This document shows positions 1 through 7,069 of a stretch of 20,398 bases of DNA, piece by piece (the first letter of the stretch is position 1; every line of letters begins with the position of its first letter). The stretch is taken from assembly GCA_031260775.1 (NCBI GenBank), contig JAISKW010000101.1, positions 1 through 20,398 on the forward strand. Direction: 5' to 3'. This DNA is from Christensenellaceae bacterium. Its GTDB lineage: Bacteria; Bacillota; Clostridia; Christensenellales; DTU072. The position numbers were made by a program, and so were the translations under genes. Under the pieces are notes generated by a model. It was not told the DNA's origin. It ran no database searches and saw only the letters and a program-made list of their open reading frames with translations.

Positions 1-3000
1 TGAGCCGTCGTTGTTGCCTATAAACGCGTTTTTCGCAACCGTAACAACGCTCGTGGGGATAACCGCTTGAGTAAAGCCGTACAAGCCGCCGTACGCGAAC
101 GCCTTGCTGCCGATCGTCGTTACGGGATAATTCCCGCTGCCTATCGCCCTTGTTTCGGTAGGAATGTACAGCGTTCTCGTGCCGGTATATTTTGTGAGTA
201 CCGCCTCGCCGTTTAAGACCACATATTTTGCATAATCCGTGTACTGACTGTCCTCTAAAATCATATCCGAGGATAAATTGGTGTAATACGGTATGCTTTC
301 AATAGAAAGCTCGCCGCCGTTTACCGCATCTCCTTCGAAATATATAACGGCCCTTATGTCGTTTTTGAACGCCTCCGCGCCCATAACGTTTAATAATTCG
401 GACGGCAATGATACGTCGTACAAATAGGGGCAATCTTTGAACGCACCCGCGCCGATTGCTAAGCCGCCCGTTGCCCATACGGTGTCGCGGACAAATTCGA
501 TTTGCGTTAACCTTTGCGCGCCCTCAAATAAGTTCGGGCGGATTCCGTTAACCGAGCTCATAATTACAAGCCTTATGCCCTTATCCGCAGCCTTCCAAGT
601 TGAAACTTCTTCGGCAAACGCGCTGCCCGTGCCGCCCACTAAACTTGCCGAATACAAATAAACGTCCGTGAGAACCGACGCGTTTTTGAACGCATCGCCG
701 CCGATAGATACTAACGATAAAGGCAATCTTAAAGTTCTTAACGCTTTTTGTCCCTCGAACGCGCTTACGCCTATTTCCTTTAACGACGCGTGTGCGGTCA
801 AATCCAAAGCCGCGATTTTGCCGTTTTCCGCCTTGAACGCGCCTTCGCCTATTCTTTTGAGCCCTGCCGGGAGGAGCAGTTCCGTCAATGCCTCCAACCC
901 TGCAAAGCAGTAGTCGGGGATAACCGTAATGTTTTGGCGCACAACCACCGATGTCACATTGACCGCGCCGTCGAATGCATGCGAGCCCAAGCCCGTACCC
1001 GTTAAAATTTCGCCGTCATACGTATCCGCAAGCGTTGCCGGCAGGCTTATCGCCCTAAGCTCAACCGCCCCGGCAAACGCAGAGCTGCCGATTGAGGTGA
1101 TTGCCGAGTTGACGAAATCTATACTCGTCAGCTTCGCCGACGCATTAAAAGCGTAATTCCCTATTTTTTTCAAGGAGACCGGGAAAACAAGCGTTTTGAT
1201 TGCCGTGCCGTCAAAAGCATTCGCTTTGATTTCCTCAACTCCGCCGTTCAGTATTGTGTAAGCGAATGAAACGCTTTCGAGCGAAAGGTTGTTTCGGAAC
1301 GCTCCTTCGGGAATTATTTTCAGGCTTGACGGTATTGTAATACTCTTCAATCCGCTTGCTCTGAAAGCGTTGTTCCCTAAAGTTCTTATGCCATCGGGCA
1401 ATACGATTTCCTCTAACGCCGCAGAGCCGAAAAACGCCTCGTCGCCCACCGAATCCAATCCCTTGAGCATAGTTACCGTGGCAAGGGCGGGCATATTTTT
1501 GAACGCGGCTTCTTCGATGACAGTTATACTTGCGGGGATTTTAACGGTTTTAATGTTTGCGGTTTTTGTTTTGACACCTACCTCATACTCGAATGCATTT
1601 GCAAGGATTCTTTCAACGGGCTTCCCCTCGTAGCTCGCTGAAAACACAAGCTCCGTAATGCTCGTAGACGGCGTATAACTCGCAAGATACCCTTTTACTG
1701 CGTACGAAATTACCGCGTAATCCTCGTCCGACGGCACTCCGTGGGTGCGCTGCGGTACATATTCCACGCCCACCGAGGCAATCCATTCGTCCCACCTCAC
1801 GGCGACGCCGTTTTCGTAATGCCAATACGCGCCGTCTTTTTGAACTTCGGAGTAAAGATATACCTGTCTGTCCGCAAACGTTGTGTAATCGGCGAAATTT
1901 GTTCCCTCGAAAGACGTTCTTTCGGATAAAATATAAACGGGGGAGCTTTTGAACGCTTTCTCCTCGATTAAGGCTACTTGTGAGGGCAAAATAATGCTTG
2001 TAAATGCAACGGTTTGCTCGGCTTTCGTGCCGATACGCAAAACGGTAAGCACGTCGGTTACTTCTTCGCCGCTCTCATCTAAATATGTTACCTCCGCTTC
2101 GGACAACACGCGGATAATCTTCGAGTCATATTTTCCGCCTGCGACCGTTAATATATCCGTGACTCCCGTTACTACAACGTATTGTAAGCCGTTTTCGTCT
2201 ATATAATCGGGGTAGGTTTTTTCGTAATAGATAGGTCTGTCAGCACCGTTCCATTTGGCGTCCCAATTGAGGCTTGCGGTCATTGCCGGCGTGCCTGCAA
2301 AATAAACCACCGCTTTCGGCGTTCCGTAAATAACCGTTTCGCCGAGTTTTGCAAGTGTTATCGACACAATTTGCAGTTCCGAGCAACCGAACAACGCACC
2401 CATTGAAATTTCCGTCACTCTTTCGGGGAATATTGCTTCGGTCAAAAGTACGCAGTCCGAAAACGCGCCGCGCCCGACCGAAACGCCCACGCCGCCGTCA
2501 AAATTAACGCTTGTTATTCTCGTATTTTCATAAGCGTTCGCGCCTATTGACGACACTTCGAACGGTATAACTAATTCTAACATGCCCACGCCCATCACTC
2601 TTGCGCTGCCGACGTTTGCAAACGCTCTTTCACCGACCGTTACCGTCCTTGCGGGGAGCGGAGGAAGTTCTAACTGCAAGCAGTTTTCGAACGCGAAATC
2701 ACCTATCGTCAAGCCGTTTGCGCCGTTAAGCGTCACGGTTTGCAGCCTTGTACTCCCCGTAAACGCCTGCGCGCCTATTTTTGTAATGCTCGGGGGTATA
2801 ACGATACTGCTTATCGTTGTGTTGTTGAAAAACGCTCTGTCCGCAATTTCCTTGACCGGCAGACCCTTATGCGTTGCGTCAATCACCGCCGCTTGCGCGT
2901 TTCCGTCGCCGTCTAACGAATATTGACTGCCTGCTACTATGTAATAATTCTTATCCGCCGACAGCTGATATATCGGCCCGAAACTGACTCCCTGATTTCC

Positions 3001-3552
3001 GCTATTGCCGGTATTTCCGTTCTCGCTATCGTCGCTTTGGGTGTATCTTGCATAAAAGCTCAAATTCTTCGGAAGAGAAGTAATACTTTGTATAATGTCC
3101 GCGGTGCATTCGGGGTCATAAGACGATGCCTCACTTCCCTCGGAATACGTCGTAGACCATACATTGTTCAAAAGATACCACATCGTTGCGGTTTCGTTTT
3201 CAATTTCCGCGTCCGTGGGCGGAGTCTTTAGATAGTACCAACCCTTGAATGTGAACCCCGGTTTGACCGGCGCAAAGCTTCTGTCGGGCAAGTCCATTTC
3301 GTTTGAAGACCACAGCCTGTCTTGAACTACATCGTAATCGAGCTTTGCATTAGGCAAAACCCGAAACACCGTGCTTGTTTCAAGTTCGTTCGTTTCGGGG
3401 TCAAGGCGGCTGAACTCTCCGCCGTTTGCGTAAAAGTAAATTCCCGTGGTTACGCCCCCCGCGGAATCCTTCTTGCACGAGGCAAGCATCACCCCGAACA
3501 ACACGCTCAGGATGACTGCGGATACAACAAAAAATAAACCTCTCGGTTTCAT
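1..3552 (-). CDS. BspA-like leucine-rich-repeat surface lipoprotein, C-terminus beyond window
   Basis: A minus-strand frame starts at ATG 3552-3550 and stays open for exactly 1184 codons to position 1, so the C-terminus lies outside the window. The N-terminus is a type II signal peptide: a hydrophobic stretch at residues 5-24, then a lipobox LASC with the lipid-anchored Cys at residue 26. Residues about 90-108 contain KPGFTFKGWYY and residues about 160-170 contain LSFYARY. Together these resemble an InlB B-repeat/Listeria-Bacteroides (Flg_new) domain with a long insertion between its halves. From about residue 215 onward there are roughly 27 BspA-type LRR_5 repeats with the pattern IGxxAFxxxxxLxxIxLPxSLxxI, for example IGNYAFNASAKLTSI and IEEAAFKNMPALATV. 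Two long non-LRR insertions break the series (plus-strand positions around 2000-2300 and 1620-1930). An in-frame TAA lies 33 nt upstream of the ATG, and no other usable start codon was seen between them. In this family such proteins are membrane-anchored surface proteins implicated in adhesion or binding; the ligand cannot be read from the sequence. The many short plus-strand ORFs here are its antisense shadows. Confidence 0.9.
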   Translation of the reverse strand, partial: MKPRGLFFVVSAVILSVLFGVMLASCKKDSAGGVTTGIYFYANGGEFSRLDPETNELETSTVFRVLPNAKLDYDVVQDRLWSSNEMDLPDRSFAPVKPGFTFKGWYYLKTPPTDAEIENETATMWYLLNNVWSTTYSEGSEASSYDPECTADIIQSITSLPKNLSFYARYTQSDDSENGNTGNSGNQGVSFGPIYQLSADKNYYIVAGSQYSLDGDGNAQAAVIDATHKGLPVKEIADRAFFNNTTISSIVIPPSITKIGAQAFTGSTRLQTVTLNGANGLTIGDFAFENCLQLELPPLPARTVTVGERAFANVGSARVMGVGMLELVIPFEVSSIGANAYENTRITSVNFDGGVGVSVGRGAFSDCVLLTEAIFPERVTEISMGALFGCSELQIVSITLAKLGETVIYGTPKAVVYFAGTPAMTASLNWDAKWNGADRPIYYEKTYPDYIDENGLQYVVVTGVTDILTVAGGKYDSKIIRVLSEAEVTYLDESGEEVTDVLTVLRIGTKAEQTVAFTSIILPSQVALIEEKAFKSSPVYILSERTSFEGTNFADYTTFADRQVYLYSEVQKDGAYWHYENGVAVRWDEWIASVGVEYVPQRTHGVPSDEDYAVISYAVKGYLASYTPSTSITELVFSASYEGKPVERILANAFEYEVGVKTKTANIKTVKIPASITVIEEAAFKNMPALATVTMLKGLDSVGDEAFFGSAALEEIVLPDGIRTLGNNAFRASGLKSITIPSSLKIIPEGAFRNNLSLESVSFAYTILNGGVEEIKANAFDGTAIKTLVFPVSLKKIGNYAFNASAKLTSIDFVNSAITSIGSSAFAGAVELRAISLPATLADTYDGEILTGTGLGSHAFDGAVNVTSVVVRQNITVIPDYCFAGLEALTELLLPAGLKRIGEGAFKAENGKIAALDLTAHASLKEIGVSAFEGQKALRTLRLPLSLVSIGGDAFKNASVLTDVYLYSASLVGGTGSAFAEEVSTWKAADKGIRLVIMSSVNGIRPNLFEGAQRLTQIEFVRDTVWATGGLAIGAGAFKDCPYLYDVSLPSELLNVMGAEAFKNDIRAVIYFEGDAVNGGELSIESIPYYTNLSSDMILEDSQYTDYAKYVVLNGEAVLTKYTGTRTLYIPTETRAIGSGNYPVTTIGSKAFAYGGLYGFTQAVIPTSVVTVAKNAFIGNNDGS

Positions 3553-3640
3553 ACCCCTATATTTTATATTATCAGCGCGCGCGACTAATTAGCGGTTTTT
3601 TTCAAGCGGAGGCTTTGCAACGCCGGGGGGGGGAATGTTT
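3553..3640 (-). promoter_or_regulatory. Upstream region of the LRR lipoprotein, with a C9 tract and AT-rich -10-like sequence
   Basis: Reading the minus strand toward the ATG, there is a run of nine C (plus-strand G9, 3625-3633) 73-81 nt before the start codon. Further down is a TTGAAA-like element, then GCGCGCGCG (3575-3583), then an AT-rich stretch GATAATATAAAATAT ending 6 nt before the ATG. The only purine-rich element, AGGGG, ends one base before the ATG, too close for a normal ribosome binding site. Whether GATAAT or TATAAA acts as the -10 box is a guess; either would give a leader shorter than about 10 nt. Confidence 0.35.
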
Positions 3641-3676
3641 CGGGGAGAGAAACGGAAGAAAGATTCGGTAATACAC

Positions 3677-3702
3677 AACAAGGCGCAGCTGCGCGCCTTG
3701 TT
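3677..3702 (-). terminator. Hairpin after rseP, probable transcription terminator
   Basis: A perfect 10-bp inverted repeat AACAAGGCGC / GCGCCTTGTT with a 6-nt loop (3687-3692) lies 34 nt beyond the rseP stop and ahead of the LRR lipoprotein promoter region. The position suits termination of the dxr-rseP transcript. The stretch after the stem on the minus strand (GTGTATTACC) has no real U run, so it is not a textbook intrinsic terminator. Confidence 0.5.
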
Positions 3703-3735
3703 TGCATTCGTTTTAACGGATATTCAAATTGCCGC

Positions 3736-4830
3736 TCAAATGTTGAGTTTGATTAGACGGAAAACGTCGGCGAATAACGCGAAGCCGATTAGTAAAATAA
3801 ACCCGGCGGCGTGGATAATCCCTTCGACTTTTTTGTTGATAGGCTTCTTAAAAATCATTTCGATAACGCAAAACAGCATCCGCGAGCCGTCAAGCGCGGG
3901 GAGGGGAAGTAAATTCATTACCGCGAGGTTTGCCGAAATCAGGCTGACAACGTAGATGAGCATTGCCGCGCCGCCTCTTGCCGCGCTCTGCATTGCGTTT
4001 ACGGTTGCAATCGGGCCGCCGACGTTTTCCATACCTATTTTGCCGGTAAATAACGACCCGAACAGCGCGAGAATCTTGTAGACGAGGAAGAACATAAACG
4101 AAAATGCTCTGCCGATACTCAACAAAAACGGTATTTTATGCGGCGCGACATAAGTGGATATGCCAAACCCATAAAAGGTAATCGGGCTACCGTCAACGCC
4201 TATTTCGGGTATGAATTCGCCGTTTTCGTCGAATTTACCCGATGCGATATTTGCCTTATGCAGCGTTAATTTAATCGTTTTACCGTTACGGAGTATTGTT
4301 GCGCTGACTTCTTCGCCGGCATTAGCGAGAATTTTGTTGTAGTCGCCCTCCTCCAAAACGTTCACGTTTCGACCGTTGATTTTGATAATCGCATCGTCCT
4401 GCTGCAAAAGCTCCGCATTGGGCGAATCGCCGTAGACCTTGTAAATTGTAGGCAACGGCTGTCCGTAAAGCGTAAAGAAAAACGTGATTATTATGAGGGC
4501 GGCAACGAAATTAAAAAACGCGCCGGAAAACAGAACGATTAGCCTTTGCCATGCAGGCTTCGAGTTAAACGCGCCTTCAACCTTAGAGTCGGCGTCCTCG
4601 TCTTGGAACTGGCAAAATCCGCCGAGCGGCAGCGGACGAATACTGAACACCTCGCCGGTTTTTTTGCTTGTATGCTTGAAAATCGGCGGGCCGAAACCGA
4701 TAGCAAATTCGTTAATTTTGAACTTAAAAATCTTCCCCGCGAGGTAGTGTCCGAACTCGTGTATAACCACCATTGCCACAAGGCAAAGGAGCGCGAGAAG
4801 TATATATCCTATTGTTGCTAAAACCTGCAT
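3736..4830 (-). CDS. rseP: RseP/RasP-family site-2 zinc metalloprotease
   Basis: This is an intramembrane zinc protease of the S2P family (M50). Members cut transmembrane anti-sigma factors and leftover signal peptides within the membrane. The 364-residue product has a first membrane helix at about 5-23 running into the zinc-binding HEFGH motif at 24-28. A single PDZ domain spans about 125-190, with YGDSPNAELLQQDD at its start. The C-terminal catalytic half carries GGPIAT (271-276) and the second metal-ligand motif NLLPLPALDG (306-315), where D314 is the expected third ligand. Further helices lie at about 98-120, 240-262, 288-312 and 342-358. It is shorter than E. coli RseP, which has two PDZ domains, and fits the single-PDZ Gram-positive form. 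The ATG at 4830 follows the dxr stop by 15 nt and has only a weak AGAAA upstream. It ends in TGA at a sensible family C-terminus, which argues for standard stop usage in this genome. Confidence 0.95.
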   Translation of the reverse strand: MQVLATIGYILLALLCLVAMVVIHEFGHYLAGKIFKFKINEFAIGFGPPIFKHTSKKTGEVFSIRPLPLGGFCQFQDEDADSKVEGAFNSKPAWQRLIVLFSGAFFNFVAALIIITFFFTLYGQPLPTIYKVYGDSPNAELLQQDDAIIKINGRNVNVLEEGDYNKILANAGEEVSATILRNGKTIKLTLHKANIASGKFDENGEFIPEIGVDGSPITFYGFGISTYVAPHKIPFLLSIGRAFSFMFFLVYKILALFGSLFTGKIGMENVGGPIATVNAMQSAARGGAAMLIYVVSLISANLAVMNLLPLPALDGSRMLFCVIEMIFKKPINKKVEGIIHAAGFILLIGFALFADVFRLIKLNI

Positions 4831-4845
4831 TTTTTCTAAAGTCTG

Positions 4846-5910
4846 CTAATATTCCGTATCAATCTTATTCTTAATAAATCTGTAATATTCCAATAAAGAG
4901 TCCTCATCGTCGAATTCCGGGGCATCAAACTCACCTAATGCGCGTTTGACCAAGTCGTACACACCGTAGAAACCAATCGCGCCCGTTTTGTATTTTTCAA
5001 CAGCAACGTCGTCCGCCGCGACAAGCACAACGCCCTGTTTTATATCGTTTTTAACCTCGTAGCCAAAGCGTACGCAAGGGAATCTTTCGGCATCGATTTC
5101 TTCAAAACGGACGTTTCGTAAATCCGTCGGAGGCAAACAAGCGCAGGCGTTCGGGTATGTCAGCGCGTACTGAATGGGCAAGCGCATATCCGGCGCGGAA
5201 ACGTGCATTTTAACGCTGCCGTCACAAAGTTCAACCATCGCATGTACAAGGCTTTGCCTCTCGATTACCGCGTCTATGTTTTGCGTTTCGAACAGAACGC
5301 TTGCTTCGACAATTTCAAACGCTTTATTCATCAAAGTCGCGCTGTCAACCGTCACCTTTTCGCCCATTTTCCAAGTCGGGTGGTTGAGAGCCGCCTTTGC
5401 CGTAACGGAGCGGAGTTCCTCTTTGGTTTTGTCACGGAACGCGCCGCCCGACGCGGTAATTATTAATTTTTTAATATTTTCGGCTTTCTCGCCTTGCAAA
5501 AGACGGAAAACTGCGGAGTGCTCGCTGTCAACGGGAATAATTTCCGTGCCGTATTTTTTTACTTCACGTTTTATTATATCCGAAAAAGCTATTAAACTTT
5601 CCTTATTCGCGGTGGCGAGGCGTTTTACGCCGGCGCGGATTGCGGCAAGCGTGGGTTTCAGTCCCGCGATACCGCCTATTCCGTTTACAACGATGTCGGT
5701 ATTTGCGTAAAAATCGCCGTTTTGTTGCAAATCCGAACCGGCAAACGAAATGTTTTTAACGTTAAATTCAAGGGCTTGCCGCTCTAATAGTTCGACATTT
5801 TTTGAGCCTGAAAGGAACGAAACGGAGAACAAGTCGGGGTTCGCCCGTATTACGTCAAGCGTTTGCCTGCCGATAGAGCCCGTGCTTCCTAAAATTCCGA
5901 CCGTTACCAC
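4846..5910 (-). CDS. dxr: 1-deoxy-D-xylulose-5-phosphate reductoisomerase
   Basis: This enzyme converts DXP to 2-C-methyl-D-erythritol 4-phosphate with NADPH and a divalent metal, the committed step of the MEP isoprenoid pathway; it is cytosolic. The 354-residue product has the NADPH-binding GSTGSIG (8-14) and ANKE (101-104). Metal ligands lie in DSEH (D128, E130), with SGG at 154-156 and NHPTWKMG at 176-183. DSATLMNKAFE (189-199) supplies S190, N195, K196 and E199. It is somewhat shorter than the usual 380-400 residues, mainly at the C-terminal end, and the usual AANE of the C-terminal domain reads AADD (298-301). The start is GTG at 5910, the only start that places GSTGSIG at the normal depth. 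The out-of-frame ATG overlapping it hits a stop at once. It ends in TAG and is followed by rseP, the classic pairing. The usual upstream partner cdsA is absent; an AT-rich divergent promoter region lies there instead. Confidence 0.96.
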   Translation of the reverse strand: MVTVGILGSTGSIGRQTLDVIRANPDLFSVSFLSGSKNVELLERQALEFNVKNISFAGSDLQQNGDFYANTDIVVNGIGGIAGLKPTLAAIRAGVKRLATANKESLIAFSDIIKREVKKYGTEIIPVDSEHSAVFRLLQGEKAENIKKLIITASGGAFRDKTKEELRSVTAKAALNHPTWKMGEKVTVDSATLMNKAFEIVEASVLFETQNIDAVIERQSLVHAMVELCDGSVKMHVSAPDMRLPIQYALTYPNACACLPPTDLRNVRFEEIDAERFPCVRFGYEVKNDIKQGVVLVAADDVAVEKYKTGAIGFYGVYDLVKRALGEFDAPEFDDEDSLLEYYRFIKNKIDTEY

Positions 5911-6018
5911 ATATTTATAATATATGAAAAAGAGTAAAAATTAAAAGATTTTTATAAAACTCCATAAATTTTCCACATTTGATAATTATTCAAAACGCAA
6001 CCGCATAAAATTGAGGGA
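5911..6018. promoter_or_regulatory. Divergent promoter region between dxr and the SPOR-like gene
   Basis: This is a 108-bp AT-rich gap between divergent genes. For dxr, TATTAT lies 7-12 nt before the GTG, with no Shine-Dalgarno sequence in between. For the plus-strand gene, TAAAAT (6006-6011) lies 7 nt before the GTG at 6019. The purine run GAGGGA between them abuts the start codon too closely for normal spacing. No clear -35 boxes were found; TTGATA at 5979-5984 is 21 nt from TAAAAT, which is too far. Confidence 0.4.
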
Positions 6019-7020
6019 GTGATTGACTACGACCCGTTCAAGCTAAAATACTTATACGACAAAAAAAGAAAAGGAGAGCGGTATTCGGATAAGTACGGGA
6101 GCCGCTCTTTTGCCGAGCCGGTCACCGTGCCGCAGGAAACCTATAACAATCCCCGTACCGTGCCGCAGGAAACCTATACGGTACAGCAAACGCCGCCGAC
6201 GCTTGTTGAGGTGCGGGAGGAGGAGGAGAAAGCCGCGGCGCGCATAGATGAGCGCGAGGACGGATATTTAACCGTACGGGGAGCAAACTCCGAAACGGCG
6301 GAGGAAAGCGGTAGTAAGAGCGGGCTGTTAACAATTGCGTTCATATTATTATCGTTTGCCTTAACGCTTGTTTTTTCAGAAATTTTAGGCGGAAGCGGCG
6401 TAATGCGCGCTATGCAGGCAAGCTTAAGGAACGAAGAAAGCGCGGCGACGGCCGAGGCGTATTATTTTCTTGCCGAGGGCGCGTACGAAACGCGTTTGGA
6501 TGCCGAGGCTGTTGTGCCTATGAACAAGGCGCAGGGCGGCGCGGGATATGTTTATAAGGGAGCGGACGGCTATTATGTCGTGGCTACCGTTTCGTACAAA
6601 AAGGACGATGCCGAGGCTATTGCGGAAAAGAACGCGTCGCTTAAAATGCTCACCCTCACGCGCTCCGATATTACAATAGCAAATGCGACGGATGCGCAGA
6701 TTACGGCAACTAAAAGGCTTAATAAAGATGCCTATATGCTGATAAATTCTCTTATTGACATCGCAAATACCGCGGCCGCAGGGGATGCAAATTCCGCGCT
6801 TTTGGCGGTAGAAAAAGCGAATACCGTGCGTAACAACGCCCTTAAACTAAAGCAGGAAATCGCCGACAGTACGGAACTTTCAAAGGGGCAGAAGTACAGG
6901 TTTTATTTAAGAATCGACCCGATAATCGGGGGCGTTGAGGACTTAAAGAAGGATAATGCCGACGTGGTAAAAAAAATCCGCTGTATAGCATGCACGGCGG
7001 CATACTCGTGTGTGTTCTAA
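6019..7020 (+). CDS. Single-pass membrane protein with a SPOR-like extracytoplasmic domain
   Basis: The 333-residue product has a charged, Pro/Gln-rich cytoplasmic N-terminus (1-102) containing two copies of TVPQETY (36-42 and 47-53). One membrane helix follows at about 103-123. The outer region at about 147-215 resembles a SPOR fold: YYFLAEGAYETRLDAEAV, then GGAGYVYKGADGYYVVA, then SYKKDDAEAIAEK. SPOR domains bind denuded septal peptidoglycan, so a cell-envelope or division-site role is a reasonable inference, made from pattern only. The last 100 residues are mostly helical and unrecognised. The final residues IRCIACTAAYSCVF look unlike the rest and follow an A8 run (6969-6976). A -1 shift there would give a different tail ending at 7028. 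The start is GTG at 6019; a normally spaced ribosome binding site is lacking. It stands alone, divergent from dxr and upstream of the structured RNA. Confidence 0.75.
   Translation: MIDYDPFKLKYLYDKKRKGERYSDKYGSRSFAEPVTVPQETYNNPRTVPQETYTVQQTPPTLVEVREEEEKAAARIDEREDGYLTVRGANSETAEESGSKSGLLTIAFILLSFALTLVFSEILGGSGVMRAMQASLRNEESAATAEAYYFLAEGAYETRLDAEAVVPMNKAQGGAGYVYKGADGYYVVATVSYKKDDAEAIAEKNASLKMLTLTRSDITIANATDAQITATKRLNKDAYMLINSLIDIANTAAAGDANSALLAVEKANTVRNNALKLKQEIADSTELSKGQKYRFYLRIDPIIGGVEDLKKDNADVVKKIRCIACTAAYSCVF
6124..6178 (+). repeat. Short tandem direct repeat inside the SPOR-like gene
   Basis: An identical 22-nt segment beginning ACCGTGCCGC occurs at 6124-6145 and 6157-6178, with an 11-nt spacer (33-nt period). 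It keeps frame and encodes the duplicated TVPQETY in the cytoplasmic tail. The exact identity suggests a recent duplication that could vary in copy number. Confidence 0.85.
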
Positions 7021-7034
7021 GAAATTAGGTAAAA

Positions 7035-7063
7035 TTCATAAAATGCCGAATTAAGTGTATAAT
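7035..7063 (+). promoter_or_regulatory. Sigma-A-type promoter for the structured RNA
   Basis: TTCATA (7035-7040) is followed by a 17-nt spacer and a perfect TATAAT (7058-7063). The predicted start, 7 nt after the -10 box, is G7070 or A7071. That is exactly the first base of GACAGAC, the 5' strand of the proposed end-closing helix of the RNA. Confidence 0.7.
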
Positions 7064-7069
7064 TTGTTT

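Noticed and set aside
437..3537. Series of plus-strand ORFs of 60-115 codons
   Set aside because: They lie wholly antisense to the continuous 1184-codon LRR lipoprotein frame, whose repeat periodicity and signal peptide are unmistakable.
3677..3702. Palindrome as a mobile-element end or REP sequence
   Set aside because: It occurs once in the window, next to a stop codon, with no partner repeat or transposase.
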